Part shown: one piece after another, positions 35,116 to 44,195 of the stretch | Layout: each line of letters opens with the position of its first letter | Numbering within the stretch: position 1 is the first letter of the stretch | Origin: Paraburkholderia dinghuensis | GTDB lineage: Bacteria; Pseudomonadota; Gammaproteobacteria; Burkholderiales; Burkholderiaceae | Direction of reading: 5' to 3' | DNA: 64,000 bases | Assembly (NCBI RefSeq): GCF_003837865.1 | Contig: NZ_RQIS01000006.1 | Coordinates: forward strand, 125,657 to 189,656 | Notes under the pieces: model-generated | Seen by the model: only the letters and a program-made list of their open reading frames with translations | Databases searched by the model: none | Told to the model about the DNA's origin: nothing | Made by a program: the position numbers and the translations under genes

Positions 35116-35133
35116 ATAAGACCTTGGTCCTAT
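35116..35133 (-). promoter_or_regulatory. DosR-box-like palindrome, site 4
   Basis: Minus strand: ATAGGACCAAGGTCTTAT. The left half-site is perfect and the right has one change. It is 105 bp before ppk2. Confidence 0.65.
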
Positions 35134-35199
35134 TGAGCAGCGCAGCCGGTTTCTTACACAGTGCTCGTGCGTCTGGCGAGGTGCCTGCTCGACCGCCAG

Positions 35200-35217
35200 C
35201 TAGGACCAAAGTCCGAT
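35200..35217 (+). promoter_or_regulatory. DosR-box-like palindrome, site 5
   Basis: CTAGGACCAAAGTCCGAT. It is 84 bp from site 4 in the ppk2/efflux divergent region and 216 bp before the membrane-fusion gene at 35433. Confidence 0.65.
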
Positions 35218-35432
35218 TGTTGCCGGCATGGGGCATCGCCATACTGGCCTTCATCGAATCAGCGACAGGTCTGCTGCGCAGTGCCATTTCTGCGCGAGCA
35301 GGCATGACCCGGTGGGTACGTTCAAGCAGTCGGAGCCCCGTCCCTTCAAGCAGCGCGCGTTGGACCGGAAGCTGTCGTGTTCACCGGTCCATGCCGGGTC
35401 GAAGGCGGGCCTTACGAGATCACCCTGAGGCA

Positions 35433-36755
35433 ATGATGGCGCGCGCGTGCATGCATGATAAGCAGCCGCTGCAATGGCGAACGGCACAGGCATCGGTATG
35501 CCGGTCCTTCCCGAAAGGCGTGCTCTCAATGGCCTTTGCCATTGCACTTCTGGGTCTGTTCGCGGGTTGCAGCAAGAAGGAGCCGGTCGCAGCCACCCCG
35601 CCGATAGAGGTCACCGTGACGACGGTGGAGCCGCACGATACCCCCGTTGATTTCGAGTTCACCGCGCAGACCGAAAGCTCGCGCGAAGTTGAGATACGCG
35701 CTCGCGTCGACGGTTTCCTCGACCGGCGCATGTATGTGGAAGGGCAGTTGGTCAAGGCAGGGCAGGTCATGTTCCTGATGGACCCCAAGCCTTTCGAAGC
35801 GGCGTTGAGAACCGCTCAGGGACAATTGGCCCAGCAGCAGGCACGTCTCGAAGTGGCGAAGGCAAACCTCGCGCGCGTGCAACCATTGGCGGCAGAAAAC
35901 GCGTTGAGCAAGAAGGACCTCGACGATGCGGTCGGCAACGAAAAGCAGGCGCGGGCCGCCGTGATCGCCGCGCAGGGCGAGGTCGACACGGCGCAGCTCA
36001 ATCTCAGCTATACGACGATCAAGTCGCCTTTGAACGGACTGTCGAGCTTCGCGCGACAACAGGACGGCAGCTACGTCACCTCCACGCAGAATGGGCTGCT
36101 GACCTACGTCTATCAACTGGACCCGATGTGGGCCAACTTCAGCATTTCCGAAAACCAGCAACTGCGATACCGGGATCAGATTTCGGCGGGGCAGTTGCGG
36201 TTTCCGGCGAACAATGCGTTTTCGGTGTCGCTTCAGCTTGCCGACGGCTCGATCTACAAGGGACGCGGCGCGATAGACTTCGCCAATCCCGCGTTCAACA
36301 CCGAAACGGGCACATTTCTCGTGCGGGCGGTCTTCGCGAATCCGGATGGCTCGCTGCGTCCTGGCCAGTTCGTGCGCGCCCGCGTCTCGGGCGCCATCCG
36401 CCCCAACGCCATACTCGTGCCGCAACGCGCCGTTCTTCAGGGCGCGAAAAGTCACTTTGTCTGGGTCGTGGACAAGGATGGCAAGGCGCGTCAGCGCGTG
36501 GTCGAGGTGGGCGAATGGCACGGTGACGACTGGTTCATCATCGATGGCCTGAAAAACGGCGAACGGGTCGTCGTCGATGGCGCGATACGCGTCGTGGCCG
36601 ATACGCCCCTCAAGATCGTCGCGAGCCCGCCGCAGGCCGAGCCGGGCGGGTCACAGGCTCAGACCAATGAGGAATCCGGTGCGTCCGGGCCGCCCGCGGC
36701 GCCGCCGTTAAATCGCCCTGCGGGCGGCGAGGCGGCATCGGCCGCCGCCAACTGA
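35433..36755 (+). CDS. RND efflux periplasmic adaptor (membrane fusion protein)
   Basis: This is a 440-residue AcrA/MexA-type adaptor. The start ATG 35433 has TGAGG nearby; a later ATG at 35529 would still leave the lipobox (LLGLFAGCSKK). It has a barrel-sandwich segment (EIRARVDGFLDRRMYVEGQLVKAGQVMFLMDPKPFEAAL), a coiled-coil hairpin (about 140-200), and a beta-barrel and proximal domain. A Pro/Ala/Gly-rich tail follows. It is the first gene of an adaptor-pump-outer-membrane-factor operon. Site 5 of the palindrome family lies upstream. Confidence 0.9.
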   Translation: MMARACMHDKQPLQWRTAQASVCRSFPKGVLSMAFAIALLGLFAGCSKKEPVAATPPIEVTVTTVEPHDTPVDFEFTAQTESSREVEIRARVDGFLDRRMYVEGQLVKAGQVMFLMDPKPFEAALRTAQGQLAQQQARLEVAKANLARVQPLAAENALSKKDLDDAVGNEKQARAAVIAAQGEVDTAQLNLSYTTIKSPLNGLSSFARQQDGSYVTSTQNGLLTYVYQLDPMWANFSISENQQLRYRDQISAGQLRFPANNAFSVSLQLADGSIYKGRGAIDFANPAFNTETGTFLVRAVFANPDGSLRPGQFVRARVSGAIRPNAILVPQRAVLQGAKSHFVWVVDKDGKARQRVVEVGEWHGDDWFIIDGLKNGERVVVDGAIRVVADTPLKIVASPPQAEPGGSQAQTNEESGASGPPAAPPLNRPAGGEAASAAAN

Positions 36756-36767
36756 AGGGCGGTGGCG

Positions 36768-39700
36768 ATGAGCATCTCCCACTTTTGCATCGACCGACCG
36801 ATTTTCGCTTCGGTCATCTCCATCGTCATCACGCTGGGCGGCACGCTGACCATGCTGTCGTTGCCGGTCGCGCAATACCCGGACATCACGCCGCCACAGA
36901 TCACGATCAGCGCAACGTATCCGGGGGCGAGCGCAGAAGTGGTCGCCAACAACGTGGCCGCGCCGATCGAGCAGCAGGTCAACGGCGCGGACAACATGAT
37001 TTACATGAACTCATCGAGTTCATCGACCGGGAACCTGACGATCAACGCCTTCTTCGAGATTGGCACCAACCCGCAGCTCGCGCAGGTCGACGTGCAGAAC
37101 CGTGTCAATCTCGCGCTGCCCCAGTTGCCGCAATCCGTTCAGGCGCAGGGCGTTCAGGTGCAGAAAAAGTCGTCGGCGTTCATGATGGTGATCGCGATCT
37201 ATTCGCCGGACGAGCGCTACGACGCTACGTATATCGCGAACTACGCGAACATCTATGTGCTCGATGCGCTCAAGCGGATACCGGGCGCGAACCAGTCGAG
37301 CATCTTCGGCACGCCGGACTACGCGATGCGCATCTGGCTCAAGCCTGACCGGATGGCGCAACTGGGGATCACGGTAGCCGATGTGCAAAGCGCCGTGCAG
37401 AACCAGAATCAGCAGTTCGCGGTGGGGCGCATCGGGCAGTCGCCGACGGGCTCGCCAGTCGAGCAGTCGTTTGCCGTGACGACCACCGGACGGCTTGCCC
37501 AGCCGTCCGAGTTCGACGACATCATCCTGCGCGCGGCCAGCGAGGGCGCGGCGATCGTGCGGCTGCGGGACGTGGGCAGGGCGGAGCTCGGGCAGAAGGA
37601 CTATTCGATCCGCAGCCGGTTCCAGGGTAAGCCGGCCACCATCATCGCGGTCTTCCAGCAGCCGGGCGCGAATGCACTCGACGTGTCGAGACAGGTCCAA
37701 GCCACGCTGGCCGAAATGAAGAAGTCGTTCCCTGAAGGCCTCGACTACCGGATCGCGATGGATACGACCGAGTTCACACGCGCCTCGATCTCGGACGTCG
37801 TTCACACCTTCTTCGAAGCGCTGGTGCTGGTCGTCATTGTCGTGTTCGTTTTTCTGCAAAGCTTGCGCGCGACACTGATTCCGATTCTGGCCGTGCCGGT
37901 GTCGATCGTCGGCACCGCCATGGGCATGGCGCTGCTCGGGTTTTCGATCAACATGCTGACGCTATTCGGCATGGTGCTGGCGATCGGCATCGTGGTCGAC
38001 GACGCCATTGTCGTGATCGAAAATGTCGAGCGCAACATAACGGTCCACAAGCTCAACCCGAAAGACGCGGCCAAGCGTGCGATGGACGAGGTGGCCGGGC
38101 CAGTCGTCGCTATCGTGCTCGTGCTGTGCGCGGTGTTCGTTCCGGTCGCTTTCGTGAGCGGGATCACCGGGCAGCTATACAAGCAGTTCGCGATCACCAT
38201 CGCCATCTCCGTCGTGATATCGGGCCTCGTCGCGCTCACTTTGTCGCCCGCGCTCGCTGCGATATTGCTCAAGAGCACCCATCACGAAAAGAAAGGCTTC
38301 TTCCGCTGGTTCGAGAATGCATTTGTTCGCATGACCAAGGGCTATATCAACGTGGTCAAGCTCGTCATGCGGCGCTGGGTGCTCGCGCTTTTACTGTTCG
38401 GGGGCATGATCGCGCTCACGGTCGTGATGATGAGGATCATTCCCTCCGCCTTTCTTCCGCCGGAGGATCAGGGGTACCTGCTCGGCGCGATAGTCATGCC
38501 CGACGCCGCAAGCCTCGACCGCACGGCAGCGGTGTCGGATCGGGTGGCCGAGTACTTCATGAAGCAGGATGGCGTGAGCGGTATTGCAACCGTCGACGGT
38601 TACAGCCTGCTCGACGTGCAGAACAAGAACAACGCCAGCACGTTCTTCGTCGGGCTCAAGAGTTTCGATGAACGTTATGCGCGAGGTAATGCCGCCACGC
38701 AAAATGCGCATACTATGCTGGTCAACGCCTACAAGGCGCTGTCGGTCATCAAGGAGGGGCTCGTCATTCCGGTCAACCCGCCTTCGATTCCCGGTCTCGG
38801 CACCACGGGCGGCACCGAGGTATGGATTCAGAGCAAAGGCGACGCGACCATCGCGCAACTCGGTGAGGTGGTCCGCCAGTTCATCGCGCGGGCGCGGCAA
38901 CGGCCCGAACTCGCCCGTATCACGACCACGTTCAATCCGAACTCGCGGCAACTGCTCGTCGATGTCGACCGCGAACGTGCGGAAACGCTCGGCGTGCCGG
39001 TGGAAGATGTGTACAGCGCGATGCAGACTATGTTCGGTTCGCTTTATGTGTCGCAGTTCAATCGTTCGAGCCGGCTATGGCAGGTGATCCTGCAGGCCGA
39101 TCCGTCTACCCGGCTGAAACCCGACGATCTCGACCGCATCTACGTGCGCAGCAGGACCAATACGATGGTGCCGTTGCGTGCCGTGGCGACTTACCGGTAC
39201 GTGACGGGACCGGACCTTCTCACGCGCTTCAACAACTTCCCCGCGGTCCTTGTGACGGCCAACGCAGCACCCGGATTCAGTTCCGGGCAGGCCATCGCCG
39301 CGCTCGAGGACATCGCGGCGCAGATGCCGAACGGGTTTGGTGTTGCGTGGAGCGGCGAGGCCTATGAAGCACGCAAATCGGGTGGAACGTCAGGCTCCGT
39401 GTTCATCTTCGGCCTCGTGATGGTCTTCCTGATTCTCGCGGCGCAGTACGAAAAATGGTCTCTGCCGGTCGGCGTGCTGATGGCGGTGCCGTTCGCGATT
39501 TTCGGCGCATTGCTCGCCATCCTGATGCGAGGCCTTCAAAACGACATTTACTTCCAGATCGGGCTCACGATGCTGGTTGCGCTAGCGGCGAAGAACGCAA
39601 TTCTTATCTTCGAGTTCGCGGTGATGAACCGGGAGGGGGGCGCCACGGTGCACGACGCCACGATCGTTGCGTCGGAAGAGCGGCTGAGGCCGATCGTCAT

Positions 39701-39992
39701 GACCTCGCTCGCCTTTATTCTCGGCTGCGTGCCGCTGGCCATCGCCGTGGGTGCCTCGGCCAACAGCCGTCACTCGATCGGAACCGGCGTGATCGGCGGG
39801 ATGCTCGGCGCGACCGCGATCGCCGTGTTCTTCATCCCGATGTTCTACTACCTGCTCGAAACGATGTCGTCTCGTTCGAGCAAGAGTGCCGCGAAGCCGG
39901 ACAAGGGCGGCGACGCCTCAGGCACCGGTGGTCAGGCCGGCGCGGCGGGGGCGCCGAATGAAACGCCTTCCGCGCCGCGCGAGGATGATTGA
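36768..39992 (+). CDS. HAE1-family RND multidrug efflux pump
   Basis: The full-length 1074-residue AcrB/MexB-like inner-membrane proton antiporter starts at ATG 36768, 12 nt after the adaptor stop. N-terminal FCIDRPIFASVISIVITLGG, SLPVAQYPDITPPQITISATYPGA and the transmembrane-4 segment FGMVLAIGIVVDDAIVVIENVER with paired Asp residues for proton relay are all present. So is the family C-terminal VMTSLAFILGCVPLAIAVGA. A hydrophilic Gly/Ala/Pro tail of about 40 residues ends it. Exported compounds are unknown; HAE1 pumps usually carry hydrophobic or amphiphilic drugs. Confidence 0.95.
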   Translation: MSISHFCIDRPIFASVISIVITLGGTLTMLSLPVAQYPDITPPQITISATYPGASAEVVANNVAAPIEQQVNGADNMIYMNSSSSSTGNLTINAFFEIGTNPQLAQVDVQNRVNLALPQLPQSVQAQGVQVQKKSSAFMMVIAIYSPDERYDATYIANYANIYVLDALKRIPGANQSSIFGTPDYAMRIWLKPDRMAQLGITVADVQSAVQNQNQQFAVGRIGQSPTGSPVEQSFAVTTTGRLAQPSEFDDIILRAASEGAAIVRLRDVGRAELGQKDYSIRSRFQGKPATIIAVFQQPGANALDVSRQVQATLAEMKKSFPEGLDYRIAMDTTEFTRASISDVVHTFFEALVLVVIVVFVFLQSLRATLIPILAVPVSIVGTAMGMALLGFSINMLTLFGMVLAIGIVVDDAIVVIENVERNITVHKLNPKDAAKRAMDEVAGPVVAIVLVLCAVFVPVAFVSGITGQLYKQFAITIAISVVISGLVALTLSPALAAILLKSTHHEKKGFFRWFENAFVRMTKGYINVVKLVMRRWVLALLLFGGMIALTVVMMRIIPSAFLPPEDQGYLLGAIVMPDAASLDRTAAVSDRVAEYFMKQDGVSGIATVDGYSLLDVQNKNNASTFFVGLKSFDERYARGNAATQNAHTMLVNAYKALSVIKEGLVIPVNPPSIPGLGTTGGTEVWIQSKGDATIAQLGEVVRQFIARARQRPELARITTTFNPNSRQLLVDVDRERAETLGVPVEDVYSAMQTMFGSLYVSQFNRSSRLWQVILQADPSTRLKPDDLDRIYVRSRTNTMVPLRAVATYRYVTGPDLLTRFNNFPAVLVTANAAPGFSSGQAIAALEDIAAQMPNGFGVAWSGEAYEARKSGGTSGSVFIFGLVMVFLILAAQYEKWSLPVGVLMAVPFAIFGALLAILMRGLQNDIYFQIGLTMLVALAAKNAILIFEFAVMNREGGATVHDATIVASEERLRPIVMTSLAFILGCVPLAIAVGASANSRHSIGTGVIGGMLGATAIAVFFIPMFYYLLETMSSRSSKSAAKPDKGGDASGTGGQAGAAGAPNETPSAPREDD

Positions 39993-39993
39993 G

Positions 39994-41523
39994 ATGCATG
40001 CATTCCCCCACGCGTGCGCTCCTTTGTCGGCCATGACGCGGCGGCTCGCGCCGTTGCTGGCATTCGCCCTCAGCGCTTGTCTGCCGGGCCCGGAATACGT
40101 GCGGCCAAACGTCGATGTGCCCGCGACCTACCGGTTCGCAAGCGCCGAAGTGGCCGATGTGGCCAATACGCTATGGTGGCAGCAGTTCCAGGAGCCGGTA
40201 CTGGATGATCTGATCAGCACGGCGCTTGAACACAATCGCGACGTGAAGATCGCCGCAGCCCGCATCGACGAATTTGTCGCGCAGTTGCAGATTACGCGTT
40301 CCGCGTTCTTCCCGCAGGTGAGCGCCGGCTTCGACGCGTCGCGCCAGCGCGTGTCGGGTGCCAGCGGCATTCCGCTGCCCAAGAGTGTCGATCCTGTCTA
40401 CAACCTGTTTTCGCCGACGCTTGCCGCGTCGATGAACATCGACCTCTTCGGGCACACGCGCCGCCTGACCGAGGCCGCGCGCGCCCAACTCGCCGCGACC
40501 GAGGAGGGGCGGCGCGACACCATCCTCACCCTGGTCGCTTCGGTGGCGGTTTCGTACATCAATCTGCGAAGCCTCGACCGGCAGCTCGATATCGCGCAGG
40601 CAACGGCAACGAGTCGCGCCGAGGCGGTGCGCGTGTTCTCGCTGCGTTTCCAGCACGGGGAAGTGTCGGAGATGGAGCTGGCGCAAAGCCAGTCCGAGTA
40701 CGAGGCCACACTCGCGACCATCCCCCAGATCGAGATGCAGATTGCCCAGCAGGAGGACGCGCTGTCCGTGCTGCTCGCGCAGAATCCCGGCCCGATCCCG
40801 CGTGGGCGCGAACTGCAGGAGATCGCGTTGCCGGCCGTTCCCGCAGGTGTGCCATCGGACTTGCTGGTCCGGCGTCCGGATCTGCTGGAGGCGGAACAGA
40901 ACCTGATCGCGGAAAATGCGCAGATCGGGGCGGCGCGCGCGCTGTACTTTCCGACCATTTCGGTGTCGGGGCTGATCGGTGCGGCCAGTACCGTGTTTTC
41001 AAGCCTGCTCACCGGACCGGCCTATATCTGGTCGGTGGGCGGATCGATCGTGCAGCCGATTTTCACCGGCGGCAACATCACCGGGCAGGTCCATCTGGCC
41101 GAAGCGCGGGAGCAGGAAGCGCTCTATACGTATCTCGAGACCGTCCAGACGGCTTTCCAGCAAGTCGACGATTCGCTGATCGCGCTGCAGAAGAGTCAGG
41201 GGCAACTCGCTGCTCAGGGCAGGCAGGTCGATGCCTTGACGACCTATGCGCGGCTCGCGCGCAAGCGCTATGAGGGCGGCTATACGAGCTATATCGAGGT
41301 ACTCGATGCAGAGCGGAGTCTCTTCAACGCGCAGCTCAGCTATACGCAAACCCAGGCGGCCGAGCTGACCTATTACGTCACCCTCTACAAGGCAATGGGC
41401 GGAGGATGGGTGACGCAGGCAGAGCACATGACGATGCCAGCGCCGCCGACTCCCGCATCGGCACCCCAGGCGCCGCAAGCGCAGGTTCACGGAGCGGATA
41501 TCGCGAGCGCCGCGCTTCGATAG
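39994..41523 (+). CDS. Outer-membrane efflux lipoprotein (NodT/OprM family)
   Basis: The product is about 509 residues. ATG 39994 is 9 nt after GAGG and overlaps the pump gene end region; ATG 40033 would start right before the lipobox (LAFALSAC). Two TolC/OEP repeats follow: one with ISTALEHNRDVKIAAARIDE and VSAGFDASRQR, and a second with LVRRPDLLEAEQNLIAENAQIGAARALYFPTISVSG. The end GYTSYIEVLDAERSLFNAQL is the family signature. It completes the tripartite RND system. The C-terminal Pro/Ala tail resembles that of the other two operon proteins. Confidence 0.92.
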   Translation: MHAFPHACAPLSAMTRRLAPLLAFALSACLPGPEYVRPNVDVPATYRFASAEVADVANTLWWQQFQEPVLDDLISTALEHNRDVKIAAARIDEFVAQLQITRSAFFPQVSAGFDASRQRVSGASGIPLPKSVDPVYNLFSPTLAASMNIDLFGHTRRLTEAARAQLAATEEGRRDTILTLVASVAVSYINLRSLDRQLDIAQATATSRAEAVRVFSLRFQHGEVSEMELAQSQSEYEATLATIPQIEMQIAQQEDALSVLLAQNPGPIPRGRELQEIALPAVPAGVPSDLLVRRPDLLEAEQNLIAENAQIGAARALYFPTISVSGLIGAASTVFSSLLTGPAYIWSVGGSIVQPIFTGGNITGQVHLAEAREQEALYTYLETVQTAFQQVDDSLIALQKSQGQLAAQGRQVDALTTYARLARKRYEGGYTSYIEVLDAERSLFNAQLSYTQTQAAELTYYVTLYKAMGGGWVTQAEHMTMPAPPTPASAPQAPQAQVHGADIASAALR

Positions 41524-41607
41524 CAGCGCACGGATTGAAGTCATCGTTTCGCGCGATAGCTGACCGGATCATTGCGAGGCGGACCACCAAGCGCGGTGAA
41601 CGTGCAT

Positions 41608-42009
41608 TCAGTCAGTCTCCCGCTCACTCCTCTTCTGTTCGATTGCACGCTGCGCGGCCTCCTGCACACCCCGAACGGCCGCGGCAACCGTCAATCCTGT
41701 CATCACGAGGCCGACCAGACCCAGCGCAACGGCATCGAACCGCCCGAACGTCGAAGTCGGCACGATATCGCCGTACCCGATGGTGAGAGCGGTGATCGCG
41801 CAAAAGTACACGGTCTCGCCCCACGGCGAAGGTGTCCGGTTCGCCGTTTCGACGGCGCCGCCGAAGTAGCACATTCCGATCGTCAGCAGAACGAATAGCA
41901 CGATAAGCCCGATCAGGATCGCACGCAGATGCCAGAGGGTCCTGCCCATTTCCCGCAGGATGTCGCCAGCGTTCAGGCGGATAGCAGCGTCGTCCTTTGC
42001 AGCGTTCAT
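41608..42009 (-). CDS. Two-helix potassium channel (Ion_trans_2)
   Basis: This is a 133-residue protein with two transmembrane helices around a pore loop. Helix 1 covers about residues 31-50, the selectivity filter TIGYGD is at 76-81, and helix 2 covers about 90-112. There is no RCK/TrkA-N regulatory domain, so it is a KcsA-like minimal channel. The start 42009 follows GAGGTG; an ATG three codons upstream lacks this. It is the last gene of a minus-strand operon with efflux components, which is an unusual setting. It may balance membrane potential during export or stress. Confidence 0.88.
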   Translation of the reverse strand: MNAAKDDAAIRLNAGDILREMGRTLWHLRAILIGLIVLFVLLTIGMCYFGGAVETANRTPSPWGETVYFCAITALTIGYGDIVPTSTFGRFDAVALGLVGLVMTGLTVAAAVRGVQEAAQRAIEQKRSERETD

Positions 42010-42051
42010 TGCACACACCTCGTTGATGGAGCATCAGCGCCGAGCGGAGCA

Positions 42052-43065
42052 TCAGCCTGCGCCTCGACGTTGTTCGAAGATCAGGAGCATCAGGCAGGCG
42101 TAGACCGTGACAGCCAGAAAGAGCCCCATTCGCACCGCAAATGCCGTGTACACATCCTTGCCGGCCACGCTGTCCTGCACCGACTGCCCAAGCAGGATGA
42201 TCATGGTGACGAGGCTGTTCAGCCAGAATCCGGGCGAGTAACGCGTCGGGCTGATGCGATACAGCTTGCGTCCCACCAGCAGACCGAACAGCAGCATCCA
42301 CAGAAAAAACATCCACACGTGCACAAAGAGCCTGAGTGCGAACCAGAACGCGATCGCGAGCAGGCCGCCCAGCAGCGTGGAGCCGATCAGATCGCGCGCC
42401 GCATGGCGGGCCGTCGTGGTGCAGCTCTGCCTGCCAAGGCTCACGGACTTCATGATGATCGGCATGTAGCTGGCCGGATCGGTCATCGCTAGCAGGTACG
42501 CCGGCATCACCACGAGCGCGGCGCGCAGCGCAATACGCGTCGCTTGTGCGTCGGGCATCGTCGGCGCGGCAGGTGCTTGCCGCGCGGCAGGCGGCTCGGG
42601 AAACAGGCCGTGAGTCAGGGCCGATACCAACGTGGCAAGCAAAAGTCCCTTCGCCAGTGCACCGACGACGGTCGCGGCCAATTGAAAGTCGCTCGTCCCC
42701 GCTGCGGAGATCATCGTCAGACCCGCAACCAGAAATGTGGCGACCAGATTGTTCCCGCCGCGCAGGCCGTAACGAAAGGCGAAATAAAGCATGAGGCCGA
42801 CGATCAGCACGCCGCCGAACGCGTAGTGACGAAGCAGCGGAACAAGCAGCAAGCCGCTGCCTGTGGTCAATGCCACGACCAGCACGAGCACCATGCCGGT
42901 CTTGAGCGACAGCGGCCGCGTTTGCGTCGCGAGAAGAAAGACGGCGAACACCGGCGCGACGACGGGAATCGGGAAGTCCAGCGCGAAACTGATCGCGAGG
43001 CAGAGCGCGGTCCCCGTGGCAAGACGCAGCGAACGGCGACCGGTCACCTGGAGCCTGTTGTCCAT
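42052..43065 (-). CDS. DUF2955/FUSC-like membrane protein
   Basis: The 337-residue protein has about ten transmembrane helices in two blocks. It belongs to the DUF2955 group related to fusaric-acid-resistance/aromatic-acid exporter (FUSC) proteins: GTALCLAISFALDFPIPVVAPVFAVFLLATQ at the start and SVSLGRQSCTTTARHAARDLIGSTLLGGLLAIAFW in the middle. Such proteins pair with an HlyD-type adaptor, which is encoded directly upstream (8 nt gap). The substrate is unknown; aromatic acids are a family-based guess. Confidence 0.85.
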   Translation of the reverse strand: MDNRLQVTGRRSLRLATGTALCLAISFALDFPIPVVAPVFAVFLLATQTRPLSLKTGMVLVLVVALTTGSGLLLVPLLRHYAFGGVLIVGLMLYFAFRYGLRGGNNLVATFLVAGLTMISAAGTSDFQLAATVVGALAKGLLLATLVSALTHGLFPEPPAARQAPAAPTMPDAQATRIALRAALVVMPAYLLAMTDPASYMPIIMKSVSLGRQSCTTTARHAARDLIGSTLLGGLLAIAFWFALRLFVHVWMFFLWMLLFGLLVGRKLYRISPTRYSPGFWLNSLVTMIILLGQSVQDSVAGKDVYTAFAVRMGLFLAVTVYACLMLLIFEQRRGAG

Positions 43066-43073
43066 GGACGTGG

Positions 43074-44195
43074 TCAGTAAACGTACGAGAGCCAGCTCAT
43101 CACGCGGAAGAACACGCGCCCGAGCGGATTGAGCGGATTGGGCTGAGTCGGAAACGCCATCACCTCTGCCTGCCCGCCCACGCGCATGTTGCGCAGACGT
43201 TCGCGCTCGCGCGGGTCGAACTCGACGATCACGGGAAAGCGTTGAGCGGGCCGCAGCCAGTCGCGGCTGTTTTGCACGGTGGGCAGACTGCCCGGCGGCG
43301 TGCTCTGGCCCGTGCTCACGCCGTAGCCGATACTGCGAATCCGCCCGTCGAAGACATGGCCCGGCAGCGCGTCCAGCGAGATTTCCACCGGCGTGCCGGG
43401 CTGGAGATGGCCGAGATTGTTCTCGGTCATGTCGGCGCTGATCCAGACGTCGCGGATCGCAATCAGCGTCATCACCGGGCTGCCTGCCGCCGCGAACTGG
43501 CCGACTTCCGTACGCAGATCGGTGATGACCCCACCCGAGCCGGCCACGATCCGCGTGTCGGCCAGATCGAGTTCTGCCTTCTTCACGGCGGCGGCCGCGC
43601 TGCGCAACTGCGCGTTCTCCGCTTCGTTGCCGCCTTGTTGTTCCCGCGCGCGCTCCACTTCGGCACGCGCGGCCTCGACCTGGCTCTGGGCCTGCTCATA
43701 CGTGGCTCGCGCGACCTCGATGCGTCGCAGTGAGACCGTGCCTTCGTCTTCGCGGTATAGCCGTTCCAGGCGCTCGCTATCCTGGCGCGCCTTGACCTCG
43801 TTCGCGATTGCCGCCCGCAGCGATGCGAGCGCCGAATCAATGCCCGCAGTGCTGGCGCCGACCTGTCGGCGTGTGGACTCGTAATCGGCCCGCGCACGAA
43901 CGGCGGCTATCTGGTATTGCTCGTTATCGACTTCGAATAGCACGTCACCCGCGTTGACCTCCTGATTGTTGTGCACGAGAACGCGCGTTACACGTCCCGA
44001 TACTTCCGCGGCGACAGGCACGACGTAGGCCTGCACGCGCGCCTGTTGCGTGTACGGCGTAAAGCGGTCGGCGAGCAGATACCAGACCAGGCTCACGACG
44101 ATCAGCCACACGATCCACTTCACCGCCTTGCTCGACGGATCGGTGGCGGGTGCCGGAGCCGGCGCTGTATTCGAGGGTTCGGGTGTATCGCTCAT
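43074..44195 (-). CDS. HlyD/EmrA-family periplasmic adaptor
   Basis: The 373-residue membrane-fusion protein has one N-terminal transmembrane segment (about 26-44). A lipoyl-like strand pair (VYVVPVAAEVSGRVTRVLVHNNQEVNAGDVLFEVD, about 57-92) and a long coiled hairpin (about 95-205) follow, and a beta-barrel contains TPVEISLDALPGHVFDGRIRSIGYGVS. It would link the DUF2955 pump to the outer-membrane factor. Its ATG overlaps the stop of the upstream outer-membrane-factor gene by 4 nt, so the two are translationally coupled. Confidence 0.92.
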   Translation of the reverse strand: MSDTPEPSNTAPAPAPATDPSSKAVKWIVWLIVVSLVWYLLADRFTPYTQQARVQAYVVPVAAEVSGRVTRVLVHNNQEVNAGDVLFEVDNEQYQIAAVRARADYESTRRQVGASTAGIDSALASLRAAIANEVKARQDSERLERLYREDEGTVSLRRIEVARATYEQAQSQVEAARAEVERAREQQGGNEAENAQLRSAAAAVKKAELDLADTRIVAGSGGVITDLRTEVGQFAAAGSPVMTLIAIRDVWISADMTENNLGHLQPGTPVEISLDALPGHVFDGRIRSIGYGVSTGQSTPPGSLPTVQNSRDWLRPAQRFPVIVEFDPRERERLRNMRVGGQAEVMAFPTQPNPLNPLGRVFFRVMSWLSYVY

